Shown one piece after another: positions 25,240 through 36,240 of a stretch of DNA of 64,000 nt (within the stretch, counting starts at the first letter, position 1; each line of letters starts with the position of its first letter). The notes below the pieces were generated by a model. It saw only the letters and a program-made list of their open reading frames with translations. It was not told the origin of the DNA and searched no databases. The DNA is taken from positions 3,821,303-3,885,302 of the forward strand of contig OX419759.1 of assembly GCA_948567375.1 (NCBI GenBank), in the 5' to 3' direction. The DNA is from Lunularia cruciata (lineage: Eukaryota; Streptophyta; Marchantiopsida; Lunulariales; Lunulariaceae). Position numbers and translations under genes: made by a program.

Positions 25240-26374
25240 GTCAACATATCATTTGTGGACCTTGGTGCCAATCTTTTGCAATGTGATCTCATTGCTTGTC
25301 ACAACTTCCCTGATAAAACGATGTCTCACATCAATATGCTTTGTCCTTGAATGATATACTTGATTCTTGGCCAAGTGAATAGAGCTTTGGCGATCAAAAA
25401 AGAGTGTGGACTTCATGTTAGGGAGTCCTACATCCTTGGCTAATCTTTGTAGCCATATTACCTCTTTGGTAACCTCAGTTGTTGCCATATATTCCGCCTC
25501 TATAGTTGAAAGAGCAACAATAGATTGGAGAGTAGACTTCCAACTTATTGCACCACCAAGTGTAGAAAAAATCTTGTTGTAGACCCTTTCTTATCCAAGT
25601 CTCCAGAAAAATCAGAATCTACATACCTTGTAATTTCTCCTTCTTGGTTCTTCTCCATATCAAAAGTAATGCTAATATTTATAGTCCCTTTTAAGTAACG
25701 AAGTATCCACTTCACAACTTCCCTATGTTGTTTCCTTGGATTTGCCATGTATCTACTCACCATACTCACAACATATGAGGTGTTTGGTCTAGTGCAGACC
25801 ATAGCATACATTAAACTCCAACAACACTAGCATAAGGAATACTTGACATTACTTTTTTCTCCTCCTCATTTGATCGACATTGCTCCAATGATATCCTGAA
25901 ATGACTTACCATTAGAGTGTTCATTGGTTTTGCTTTTCCATGCCAAACCAAGCAAGTAATTTTTCCAAATATCTCTTTTGAGATATCCATAACTTTCCAT
26001 TGCTCCTGTCTTGGTGGATTTCAATCCCAAGCACCCTCTTTGAAGAACCCAAGTCCTTCATATCAAACTCCTTACCAAGTTGTGCTTTCAATTTCTCCAC
26101 CTCAACCATATCCTCCACAACAATCAGCATATCATCCACATATAGTACCAAGATGATTAAATCAAATACTCTAGGTCCATGTAGCTTCTTGAGGTACACA
26201 CAAAAATCTGATTCACTTCTGTTATATCCATGCTTCAACATGAAAGCATCAAATTTCATGTACCAAAGTCTTGTACTTTGCTTTAGTCCATATAAAGACT
26301 TTTGTAACCTGCAAACTAGGTTTTGGTTCCTTGGTACCACAAAACCTTCAAGTTGATGCATGTAAATCTCCTCC
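25240..26374 (-). pseudogene. Copia reverse transcriptase C-terminal part and RNase H
   Basis: Begins inside RT with EEIYMHQLEGF, then LQKSLYGLKQ and the catalytic YVDDMLIV (YVDD codons at 26131-26142), VLGIEIHQDRSNGKLWISQ, then MYAMVCTRPNTSYVVSMVSR and ILRYLKGT (25811 downward), and the RNase H tail HSRTKHIDVRHRFIREVV. It occupies three frames, 26376-25921, 25811-25545 and 25488-25249. The upstream part of RT (about 45 residues) is absent because the junction at about 26375-26390 joins it directly to gypsy A. Confidence 0.9.
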
Positions 26375-26390
26375 AATCAAAATCAACCAG

Positions 26391-27530
26391 CATCAAAATC
26401 AACCACACAAGGTAGTTCAGGATCATATGGTTGGAGAATGGGTCTTGAAGACACCATATGCTTTGACTTTTGAATTGCTTCTTCATGGTGGTCCACTGGA
26501 AACTTGAGTTCTTTCCTAAGAGGTCAGGCAATGGTGCAGCCACATGAGCATAATAGTGGATGAACCATTGGTAAAAATTGGATAGGTCCATTTGATATCA
26601 CTCTTATCATTTCTCCAATTGACAACAAACTTTCACTTCTTGGTCATATGTGGATCCATTTTGTCTTCCATGTTTTGAAGTTAAAACCATCTTTGGCCAA
26701 TCCATTGAATGCGCATACTTCTATAGCATCCTTTGGGGTGGGCCAATCAGTAATGGCCTTGATCTTCTCTTCTTCTATCTTGATCCCCTCTGATGAAATC
26801 TTATGACCCAAGAAGGTAACCTCTTTTTGCCAAAAGGCACACTTTGAATTCTTGTAGTAAAATTTCCATTGTCGTAGTCGTAGTTGTCTTAGGACTTCTT
26901 GCACATGATTCACGTGTTCTACCTCTGTCTTGCTATAGATTAAGATATCATCCAAGAACACCACCATGGACCAATCCATAAGTCCCTCCAACACCTGATG
27001 CATCTGATCCATGAAGACTATTGGAGCATTAGTGAGTCCAAAAGGTAGAACTCTCCACTCAAAATGCCCATACCTTGTGGGAAAGGCAGTCTTTTGCACA
27101 TCTTCTTGTTCAAGAGGAATTTGCAATAGCCGCTACAAAGATCTAGCTTAGAAAAGTAGCATGCTCCATTTAGTTGATCAAGCAAGTCATCAATCCGAGG
27201 CAAGAGATATGCATTCTTCATTGTTTTCTTATTGAGCTCACGGTAATCAATACCGTGAGCTCAAAGTCCTCCATCCTTCTTTGGAACAAATAGTACCGGT
27301 GCTCCCCAAGGAGAGGTACTATGATATATGAAATCCTTCTCCAAAAACTCTATAAGTGTTGTTTGCAACTCCTCCAACTCCTTTGGTGAGAGTCCATAGA
27401 TCAATCTACTCACTAGAGTATTCCTTGGCAATAACTTGATCTTGAAGAGCATACCTCGATCGGAAGGTAATCCCTTTGGTAGATCATCCGAAAACACATC
27501 CGCAAACTCTTGAACTATCTGATCAACCAT
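26391..27530 (-). pseudogene. Gypsy A reverse transcriptase
   Basis: Fragments in order: FADVFSDDLPKGLPSDRG (27500s), GAPVLFVPKKDGG (about 27300-27262), [20 protein letters not shown] (27200s), [20 protein letters not shown] (27080s-27020s), catalytic FLDDILIYS (about 26955-26930), FLGHKISSEGIKIEEEKI (about 26820) and a broken connection/RNase H start ending at the copia junction. Frames change several times, so it is dead. The Ty3/gypsy type is clear. Confidence 0.9.
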
Positions 27531-27818
27531 TGCTTGATGAAGTTCTTGGCCTTCCTCAGATTGTTCTTGTGCAATTGGCTTGATTCACATTACAAATACA
27601 AACTTTCCTTCCAAGGACTCATCTCTCTTCCAAGCTTGCTCCATGGTTGACTTCTTGGCAAACTTCCCATCTTGTGATTCATCTCCCTTCCAGATTTGCT
27701 CTAGGGCTACCTGCTTGACAAACTTCTCATCTTGGGACTGACTTTTCTTAGGTGTCTTACTCAGAGGTGCCAGACAACCTAATCAAAATTTCATACCTTG
27801 GTGTTATACTTGAATTTG

Positions 27819-28160
27819 TTATCGGGTCCAATAGAATTGAACCTTATTACATTCAAGCCAAGGTAGACCTAGAATGATATCATAGTATAGAGGTGCCACA
27901 ACAAACCTCATACACTCCAAATACTCATTCCCAATCTTGAAGGTAACATGATGTGAGGTGCGGAATGTAGAACCCTTTGTACCATCCGCCATCATCAAAC
28001 TACTTTCAAACACTAGCTTGATATGAATATGCAATTCTTTTGCTACTAGCATAGATATGCAATTCTTTGAACTTCCAAAATCAACCAAAATCCTACAACC
28101 TCGATTAGATATCATACCTTGCAAGTGAAGCAATTGCATAAGTTGAGCCTTCAATCCCAT
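27819..28160 (-). pseudogene. Gypsy A aspartic protease region
   Basis: ILVDFGSSKNCIS matches the retropepsin active site with DFG in place of the usual DSG, and YDIILGLPWLE is the typical downstream motif. The 113-codon frame is open. The altered active site suggests loss of activity. Confidence 0.8.
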
Positions 28161-28760
28161 TGGAACTAATCAAGTTCCTAATAGGCGGCTCAAAATCTAC
28201 TATTGGGATTCCTCATTTCCTTGATCATTTTGTTCCCCAATCTCCATCTGGGCAACTTGTCGAGGTCGCCCATTCCTAAGTGGACATTCAGCAATGCAAT
28301 ACACAACTTGGTGACAATAAAACCTCCATTTTGTCACAATCTTTCTCTATCTGCTATACCAAGTGGTCTCCGTTGGATAACATCAATCTCGATTGGTGCG
28401 GTTCTTCCACCTGTGCATAGTGTACTGGTAGGCCTTGTGTAGGTCAAAGTTGAGACCAAGTTGTTGCAACCAAGGAATCAAAGCGCTAAGCCAATTGCAT
28501 GGCTTCTTCTACATTTTTTGGTTCCCACATGGTCACCTCCAATTTGGTTTGTGACTTCAATCCATGCACAAATCAATCCAGAAATTTCACCTTCTTGTAT
28601 ATTTGGAATTGGCATAATGATGTTCTGAAATTGTGTGATGTAGCTCCTTACGGAGCCAACTTGCTTCAACTTTGCCAATTTATCTTGTATGGCTTGGGTG
28701 GCATTTATAGTTTGAAACTGCCCCAATATTGTATTCTTGAACTCTACCCATGTCAAGATT
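28160..28760 (-). pseudogene. Gypsy A gag with degenerate zinc knuckle
   Basis: TWVEFKNTILGQFQTINATQ and LAKLKQVGSVRSYITQFQN are typical of the Retrotrans_gag domain. A degenerate CCHC-like stretch follows (YCHQVVYCIAEC, about 28320-28285) with the first Cys and the His changed. Confidence 0.8.
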
Positions 28761-29360
28761 GGTGCAATAATCTGTCGTTCAGCTCACTCCACTCAAAATT
28801 GCCACCAAAGTTTTGCCACACCATCTAATTGGCTAGAGGCCAAGAGAATTTTTTTTCCGTTCACCTTGAAGATTGGTGGCTTTAGAGTAGCGTTTGCAGT
28901 CAAACACAAAATTCACTACCATGGCCAGAAGATTCTTGCCTTCAAACACCTTGGGTTTTGGAAATCAAATGCAATCTGCTTCATCTTGAATTTGCGCTCT
29001 CACTATATGTTCTTGTTGTTGCTGATCTCATTCATCCAACAATTGAGTAAGGTGCTCAATTTGTTGCTACATCATAAGGATAACATTCGGTATTGCCGCC
29101 ATAGCTACTACTCTATCCCACTATTCCCACTCTATCTAATTAATTAACACATAGATGCAACACGTCCACCGTTCTCCATAAGTTACAACCGGAAGTATCA
29201 AGGGTTCCTTAGACATTGTGATCATATGTAAAAAATCTTGCCCAAAGTGCAGGGTGATAAATTGTATGAAAAAATGCTTGGGTAATATTTGGACATGAAA
29301 ATCCCAATGGTTTGGCGGAAGTGGATTTGGTGGTCCATAAATTCCATCCATCCCATTTCT

Positions 29361-29373
29361 ACTCTGATACCAA
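29361..29373 (-). other. Gypsy A primer-binding site
   Basis: On the minus strand TTGGTATCAGAGT directly follows the 5' LTR, matching the initiator-Met tRNA primer site used by most plant LTR elements. Confidence 0.85.
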
Positions 29374-29797
29374 TGTAAAAGACCAAGACCAAAGAGAGAA
29401 ATAGGAGAATGGAAACTCACATTGGGGCACTTGAATGAGGGAAAACTCCAAATACCTAGCATGAGCTTTGGCTTTGGTATTTATAGGTAGCATACAAGGC
29501 CCTTGAGAAGCTTCTCAAGAAGCTTTCTTGAGCGCTTTCTTAGAGTGCAAGCCAAGTTAACTATGAAGCTTCTCAAGAAATTTCCTTCTAGAAGCCGTCT
29601 ACTTGGCATGCAAGCTAAGTTAGTTAGAAGCTTCTAGAAGCTTCCTTCTAGAAGCTACCTGCTTGGAGCACAAGTTAACTAGTCTGGAAGCTTCCCAAGA
29701 AGCTTTCTAGATGCTTTTGGAATATTCGAGGCTAATTTGGCTTATTCTATACTTTGTTAGCCTTACTAACTACGTCGCTAAACTCCATATTGTTACA
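29374..29797 (-). repeat. Gypsy A 5' LTR with heat-shock-element cluster
   Basis: 424 bp with minus-strand ends TGTAACAA...CTTTTACA. A TATA box (TATAAATA on the minus strand, 29478-29485) lies about 310 bp from the LTR start. Upstream of it are repeated GAAGCTTC/TTCTAGAA palindromes. The best run is GAAGCTTCTAGAAGCTTC at 29627-29644, a perfect four-block nGAAnnTTCn array, and weaker copies lie at about 29506-29530, 29563-29595 and 29646-29653. The motif matches the heat-shock factor binding consensus; actual heat response is inference. Confidence 0.8.
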
Positions 29798-31413
29798 AAT
29801 ACCTTCTTTTTGGCTATAACTCTTTGCTACAAGCCTTGCTTTGTATTGATCTCCATCTTATTTGGAAGTCCTTCCTCCCTCTAGAATATCCATTTGCAAC
29901 CAATTGCCTTCTTTCCAATAGGAAAATTTTCAAGTCTCCAAGTTTTTCTTTCGGCCAAAGACTTCATCTCCTCTTCTATTGCACAATGCCACTTTTGACA
30001 TTCTTGATCTTGCATTGCCTCTTCATATGAAGGCTCACCATTCTCCGTAAGAAGAGCATAAGCTACAAATGAATCATCAAATCTCTTTAGAGGCCTTCTA
30101 TCCCTATTTGGATACCTACATTCATGAATCACTTTTGGACTTTGCTCTTCTAATGGTTCACTTGGTAGATCTACAAGAGGTGAAATGTCTTCATTTCCAA
30201 GATCAATATCTATCTTATAAAAATTTGACTGAATTTGTTTTTTATTTTCTTTTGCTATAGTAATAGTCTTCATTGTACAAGTCTCATCAAAAACTACATC
30301 CCTACTCACAACAAGACAACAGCTTTCTAGATCACATAATCTATATCCCTTTGTATTCTTCTCATATCCCAAGAATATACATTTTCTAGATTTGGGATAT
30401 AACTTTGTCCTTTGTTCTTGTTGAATATGAACATAAGCTATGCCTCCAAACACTCTAGGTGAAGAGTAATCAACATGCCAAGCTGTCCATTTTTCCATAG
30501 GTGTCTTACACTCAATAGCAATAAAGGGAGAAATTTTTACCAATAAATAAGCCGTATTTATAGCTTCTGCCCAAAAACTCTTCTCCAATCCAACATTTCT
30601 TTAACATACTTCTTGCTTTCTCCAATAGTGTATGATTTATCCGCTCTACCACACCATTTTGTTGAGGGGTACCCAATATGGTAAAGTGATATATTGTCCC
30701 TTCACTCTTAAAATATCTATCAAACTCTCCAGATTTGTATTCTCCACCATTCTCAAATCTCAAACACTTCACTTTCCTTTCAGTTTGTTTCTCCATCATC
30801 ACCTTCCATTGTTTGACAATAGAGAAGATTTCTGATCTTTTCTTCATGGTGTAGACCCATACTCTCCTAGAGTAATCAATCATCAACCAAAGATACAAAA
30901 GATAATGCTCTAAAGTTTGAAGCTATAGGTGTAGAACCCCAAACATTAGAATACATATAGTCTAAAATTCCCTTTGTGCAATAAACTCTTGTGGAAAAGC
31001 TTACCCTCCATTGCTTTCCTGTTACACAATGATGACTGAATTTTAAATTACAAATTTTAAGGCCCTTCAGAAGTTGTTGCTTGGACAACTCACTTAGACC
31101 CTTTCACTCATATGACCCAAATGTAGGTGCCATAATTGAGTAAGATCTTTGGGATCTTCATTTTCAAAAATAGTACCTACCACTCCTCTAGTGATTATCT
31201 CTCCAACAAGGTCATAAAGATTTCCTATCTTCTTGCTCTTCATTACAACAATGCTCCTTTTGATACCTTGAGTGTTCTATTTTCTGCTCTCCACTTCCAA
31301 CCATTTGAGTCCAAAGTGCCTAGTGATATCAAATTCTTCCTTAACTCAGGAACATGCCTCACATTAACAAGAGTCCTCACAATATCATCAAACATCTCAA
31401 TGCGTATTGTACC
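29798..31413 (-). pseudogene. Copia integrase and start of reverse transcriptase
   Basis: From 31413 downward: IRIEMFDDIVRTL and VRHVPELRKNLISLGTLDSN (GAG-pre-integrase region), HLHLGHMSE with the zinc-binding His pair (about 31125), DDYSRRVWVYTMKKRSEIF with the first catalytic Asp (about 30890), RFENGGEYKSGEF where the usual Asp is Glu (about 30760), GTPQQNGVVER with the catalytic Glu (about 30675), then AEAINTAYLLVKISPF, RKCIFLGY, and the RT start KAIGCKWIF (29881 region). Stops and frameshifts occur, and gypsy A interrupts RT at 29797/29798. Confidence 0.9.
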
Positions 31414-31517
31414 TATTGTGCATATATACATTGCTATAAAACATACATCACTATCAACATCATACACTATAGAAGCACAACTCACACATAAGTCATACAT
31501 AAACTCTAAAGTGCCAC
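31414..31517 (-). repeat. Extra copy of the gypsy C 3' internal segment outside its LTR
   Basis: These 104 bp nearly repeat 31969-32076 (shared words ACATACATCACTNTCAACAT, CATACACTATAGAAGCACAA, CATAAACTCTAAAGTGCCAC). They lie between the partial 3' LTR and the TACC target duplication, where the end of the LTR should be. Confidence 0.8.
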
Positions 31518-31968
31518 AATAATCAGATCATTTACAACTCAAATCAATCAAACTCAGATCAATACTTGATCTGATCTTCAACAACTTGTGAACAATTGGG
31601 CATTGTTTACATTCAAGCCACACCGACCCTAGCTAAGAGACTCCAAGTGATGCTCACCAGCTTTTTGTCCACTCTAGCCAGGAACTTGAAGGCTCAACAT
31701 CAGAGAAGTGAGTTCTCTAGAGTTGCACTTCCAGGGTATACCCTTGATTTTGACCTAGGTCTCATCCCAATGGTCCCACTGGTGGCACACTTGACGGTGG
31801 AGATGGTGCAAGTGACGGTGGGTCCCGCCATGAAGTCAGTACCCTAAACCTAAAATCTGACCATTGGAAAGTAGTTTATGAGTAATTGCCCAAGTGCTTC
31901 TAACAACTATCACTAGAACTCTAGTGTCCGAGCAATCTAGATACAACACTACAAATGGTGTGATAGTT
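31518..31968 (-). repeat. Gypsy C 3' LTR, partial
   Basis: Matches 60759-61200 throughout (CAGATCATTTACAACT, TCAATACTTGATCTGATC, CTAAGAGACTCCA, AAATGGTGTGA). The homology stops at TAATCAG, where the right-hand copy continues for several hundred more bases to its primer site. The distal half of this LTR is therefore missing and replaced by the 31414-31517 segment. Confidence 0.8.
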
Positions 31969-32246
31969 GTCGTGCGTATATACATTGCTACACAACATAC
32001 ATCACTGTCAACATCATACACTATAGAAGCACAACTCACATATAAATCATACATAAACTCTAAAGTGCCACAATTGCCTTCTAGCTGGTGGTTAGGTCTC
32101 TCTAACTCCATATATCCATCTACTCCAAGTATATGGTATACCCTATGATGGGCAAAGATCAAGAGGCCGGGTGCTATGGAGCCCTATCGTTAGTCGCTTG
32201 TCTGTAATCTTTATCATATAAAGAATGAATTAGCTATAGGCCAAGT

Positions 32247-32380
32247 ACATCTAGGATATAACCATTGTCCCTGAGGAACCACCATGAGGGGGGGAATCAT
32301 ACATGCAATATGCCATCCTCTCAAACAACAATCACACACTACATAGTAGCAGCTCCACCAGAAGAGCCACATAACATACA
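32247..32380 (-). pseudogene. PHD-finger-like zinc module after the gypsy C integrase
   Basis: The integrase tail (VLPFGVLVLEGRYGVVWKDH, CAPCHLPN, 32572 downward) is followed by CMLCGSSGGAATM (CMLC at 32369-32380). After a small frameshift comes VCDCCLRGWHIAC (32339-32301), then GQWLYPRC ending at 32247. The pattern C-x2-C, C-x2-C, W-H-x2-C, W-x3-P-x-C is that of a PHD finger (C4HC3) with seven of eight ligands. The missing one is Tyr where Cys is expected (TAT for TGT, a G-to-A change). PHD fingers read histone H3 tails. Its place is where chromoviruses carry a chromodomain, so an integration-targeting role is plausible but inferred. Confidence 0.7.
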
Positions 32381-32549
32381 CCTCAAGCTTGCACTTACAT
32401 GTGCCAAGCTTGGTTCCATAGTACCATCAATGTTTGGGAGGTGGCATGGCGCACACTTGTGCACATGATCCTTCCAAACAACACCATAACGTCCTTCTAA
32501 CACAAGGACTCCAAATGGCAAAACCTCACACACTCTCAAGATAGTGCGG

Positions 32550-33820
32550 CCCATCAAAACATCAAGTGTCATTGGTGTTGTCTATTGTAGATATACATAG
32601 TCTCCTGGATGAAAGCAATGGATCAAGGGTCTATAACCTCCTTCTCAAATGGTAGCATAACATAAAGTGTCTCTATGCTGAGCAATCACCAAGTTCTCAA
32701 AGACCATCTGCATCACTCTCCAAAAGATTTCTGCCTTTTTGAGAACATGCACTCATCCATACATTTGGGTCAACCAAGTCCAAGACTACAATAATATCTT
32801 GACAAATGGCTGTAGGTAAATCTGGATCTTGTCCATAGAGTAGAAAGTATAGAGAGAAGGATGCTAAGGAGGTTTGCCGGCTGAATCGATAGCCCATGGC
32901 AAACCAAGGTAATTGGAGATCCCAATCTCCCAAGTGGCCTCTTTGCAAACCGTACTTTCACAATCCTCTCTTCACTATCTGAACCACTCTCTCGGCTAAA
33001 CCATCTGCCTCAGGGTGATCTTGGGAGGTAGTATGGTGATCAATCAAAGCCTTGTCACACAAGACCTAAAACTCCCCTAAGAACTCTATACCCTAATCAG
33101 TCAAAACCTCAATTGGTGCACCAAAATGACTAAGAACTTGATCCAAGAACGAGTAAGCTGTCCCTTCACTAGACTTGTCACGAAGTGCCACCAACTCAAT
33201 CCACTTGGAGAAGTGCTCCATCATCACCAAGACATACCAATGATGTCTCATAGTTAGTGGTAAAGGTCCAGTAAAGTCCAAACTCCAATGGTAACCCAAT
33301 CCCATCATACGTAATGGGTGTAATTGTGGTGTAGGAGCATTGAATGATGCTCTAACTTGGTCACAAACCACATATTTGGCAACAAATTGCTGTACCTCGG
33401 TCTGCATACCACGCCACCAATAATGACTCTAGAGTAAGCTATATGTACACTTTACTCCAAAGTGTCCTAGCTCCTCATGAGCATGACGGACCAACTCTGG
33501 TCTCTAAGATGGAAGTGGTACTTTTTGCACTCTACCATCCTCCCATACATGCAAAAGGTATCTGCCCTCCAATCTGAACAGTCTGGCTTGTTGAAGAACA
33601 CGGTCTCTCTCCTTGGCCCCAATTGTGCCACCCACAACACCAATGCAAAGATAGTCAATCACTAAGATATCATCATAAATGTTTTGTTGAACTGTACCAA
33701 TACCTTCACTCTTTGGATCTATGACCTCAATAACTCCTCTTATATGCATTGAGAGAGATACCACCAAAGCCTCAAAAAATATACAAAGAAAGGCAGATGC
33801 ATGCCAACCTGGCACCATCT
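32550..33820 (-). pseudogene. Gypsy C integrase
   Basis: Order on the minus strand: RLEGRYLLHVWEDGRVQKVP (about 33580-33510), a zinc-binding region ending FVAKYVVCDQVRASFNAP (about 33390), LHPLRMMGLGYHWSLDFTGP with the first catalytic Asp (about 33280), VMMEHFSKWIELVALRDKSS and FGAPIEVLTD with the second Asp (about 33095), then broken frames to LGRTILR-like sequence before the PHD-like module. Several stops and frameshifts. Typical Ty3/gypsy integrase core. Confidence 0.85.
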
Positions 33821-33963
33821 CCTCATCAGTCTCACCATGCCAATGTGCTTTGGTCTGATCCTAATGGCTGGGACATGGGTTTCTACTCAACCCATCTACA
33901 TTCCAGGTTCAACACTCCAGGTCTGTGAACAACCGTGAAATCATACTCTTGTAAAATCAAAGT

Positions 33964-35060
33964 CTATCGTGCAAGCTTCCTTGAAAGCTTATCAAACTCC
34001 ATCAACCAGTTCAATGGCTGATGATCAGTGCTGAGAGTGAAGAGGTCACCAATTAGATAACATTGGAAATGTGCTACTACCCAAACTGCTGCCAAACACT
34101 CTCCCTCATATGAACTATACTTTGCCTCTGCTGAATTGTTGGAGCAACTAGCATAGGCCACCACAAACTCCTTCCCCTCATGATCATGCTGGGTGATCAC
34201 CACTCCAAACCCTAACATACTCCAATCAGTATGAACCTGAAACGGTCGTCGTCTGATTGGTCTCCTCAAAATAGGAACAGATGTCAACCTCTCCTTGAGC
34301 TCTACAAAAACTCTCTCCTGCTCATCTCCCAAACACCACTCTTGTGTAAGCTTGGTCAGCTTTGTCAAGGCCTTGGCAATGGCACTAAATCCTCTAACAT
34401 AGCGGCAATAGAAGTTTGCCAACCCAAGAGATGCTCGCACTCTACTCATATCCATAGGCCAAGGAATACGTGCAATAGCCTCCACCTTGGTTTGCTGAAC
34501 ACCAAGTCCTCCAGGGTAGATAGTGTGACCCAAATACTCAACCTGCTTGTGGAAAAATCTACACTTCCCAGGATGTAATTTGAGGCCATGAGATCTCAAC
34601 CTCTCAAACACCTCCAACAACTCTCTCTCTCTCATGCTCCTCCACAGTAGTGTTATAGATCAAAATGTCATCAATATAGCACCAAGCAAAATCCAATCTA
34701 GCTAGGATCCTATCCATGACCCTTTGGAACTCAGTAAGAGCATTCTTTAACCCAAATGATAAGAACCTCCACTGATATAGCACATCCTTGCCATGAGGAT
34801 CAATAGCCTAAAATGTTGTCTTGGACTTATTCTCCTCCTTGATCGGCAATTAATGATATCCTGCTCAAAGATCCAAAGTACTAAAGACCTTTGCATGCCA
34901 AATTGCATCAAAAATCTCCTCCGGTGTAGGCATGGCATACCAATCATCCCTGGTCTATCGGTTGATAGGATGCTAATTTCTACACATCCGCCTATATGTG
35001 TAGTTGCCATGCATATCCTTCTTGGTTGGCATCACTGTCGATGATGCATACTTTCCATGT
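33964..35060 (-). pseudogene. Gypsy C reverse transcriptase and RNase H
   Basis: RT begins after the methyltransferase linker with MPTKKD-like sequence and NRQTRDDWYAMPTPEE-like sequence spread over two frames (about 35060-34900), then catalytic CYIDDIL (YIDD at about 34667-34678). A 223-codon open frame (34635-33964) follows: LRSHGLKLHPGKCRFFHKQV, VEYLGHTIYPGGLGVQQ, LGLANFYCRYVRGFS, then RNase H with FQVHTDWSMLGFGVVI, YSSYEGECLAAVWVVAHFQC and STDHQPLNWLMEFDKL. The best preserved block in the element apart from parts of the methyltransferase. Confidence 0.9.
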
Positions 35061-35485
35061 GAAATCTCTACCAAACCAACCTCAAAAAGGTCACTACTCC
35101 GGCTTTGAATCAATATCCTCTCCATATCAGTATATCGATAAGGACGTCAGAAAATTGGTGTATTGCTAGTCAGCTCAATCCATATACCAAGTCCCTTTTG
35201 AGCACTCAAATCCTTTATACTGAAGGTGAAACAACTTGTGTGGCTCCTCAAGAACCTCCAAACCCCCCGTTTTTCCTCGCTAGTAAGCTTGGGTTCAAGA
35301 TCTGGCTCCCAAGTATCCTTTATAATCGTAGTAGGAGTGGAAGACGTACTAATTGGATGCTACACTAGGCCCTTGGGAGCAATAATGTCATGCTCCCAAC
35401 CACTAGAGGTCTCAACCTCTGTGTGAAAAACTCCCTCCACTCTGGCTACAAGCTCCACAGTCCTCTAGCTGCATCCCAAGTGGAT

Positions 35486-36220
35486 TGTAATACTCCGAGG
35501 ACAAGAGAAGAGAGAAAACACAAATTGCACACTCAACATTCGATGCCCCAAAGGAGCATCTTCTCTTTATTATATAGACAAAGAGGATCTCCTCCAAGGA
35601 AGCTCCACCATAGGATTAGGGACACAGATAGGTGACATGTCAGCAAGCTCCACCCTTGGATTACTTACTTGGATGGGTGACCTGTCTGGTCTAGCTCCTA
35701 TCTGGTTGGTCAAACAAGCTTTGACCGGAGGGAATCTTTTAGGGAATCTTCTTGTAGGAATCTCAGAATCACATGAGTAAGGTACCATTGGAAAGCTCTC
35801 GACGAGACAAAGTAGGGGGGAGGGAAGACCAACCTCTCCTTATTGAGGGGGAACTTGCACATTTTCGAGGCCTAATTCATCCTATTAGGCCTCTAAAATT
35901 GCCTTCAAAGATTTCAAGCATATTTTGGTTCCTACGCTATTAGTAGAAGTCCCCTTTTGGTGAACCTCTTTCTGATCTGTTTAGTCCATCATGTGTAACA
36001 TCCTTCCAGATGTTACCAAACCAATTCTCACCTTTAAATCATATGTCTAGCTATTGGTTCTAAGGTTCTCAAGTCTATTTTGGTTTTTGCCCTATTAGTA
36101 GAAGTACTCTTTTGGTGATACTTCTATCTGATCTATTTTGACCATCATGTATAACATTATTCTAGAAGTTACCAAACCAATTTTCACATCTAGATCATAT
36201 GGCTAACCCTTGGTATTACA
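35486..36220 (-). repeat. Gypsy D 3' LTR
   Basis: 735 bp, plus-strand ends TGTAATACTCCG...TTGGTATTACA. Aligns end to end with 41350-42085 with scattered substitutions, most visible around 35810-35870. A minus-strand TATA-like CTATATAATAAAGAG lies near 35562-35576. Confidence 0.93.
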
Positions 36221-36240
36221 GACCTCCCTCCTTTTAAGAC
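36221..36240 (-). other. Gypsy D polypurine tract
   Basis: On the minus strand TTAAAAGGAGGGAGGTC sits directly before the 3' LTR, as expected for plus-strand priming. Confidence 0.85.

Larger units (their letters stand above)
26391..29797 (-). mobile_element. Gypsy A: 3'-truncated Ty3/gypsy element inside copia RT
   Basis: The 5' LTR (29374-29797), primer site, gag, protease and RT are present in order. The element stops in RNase H (after the CVVDFDA-like motif) at about 26391 and has no integrase or 3' LTR. On the right the LTR interrupts copia RT just after the codons for KEGI (29798 onward). The left boundary is a deletion that also removed copia sequence; the short repeat ATCAAAATCAACCA lies on both sides (26376-26389 and 26392-26405). 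Confidence 0.88.
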
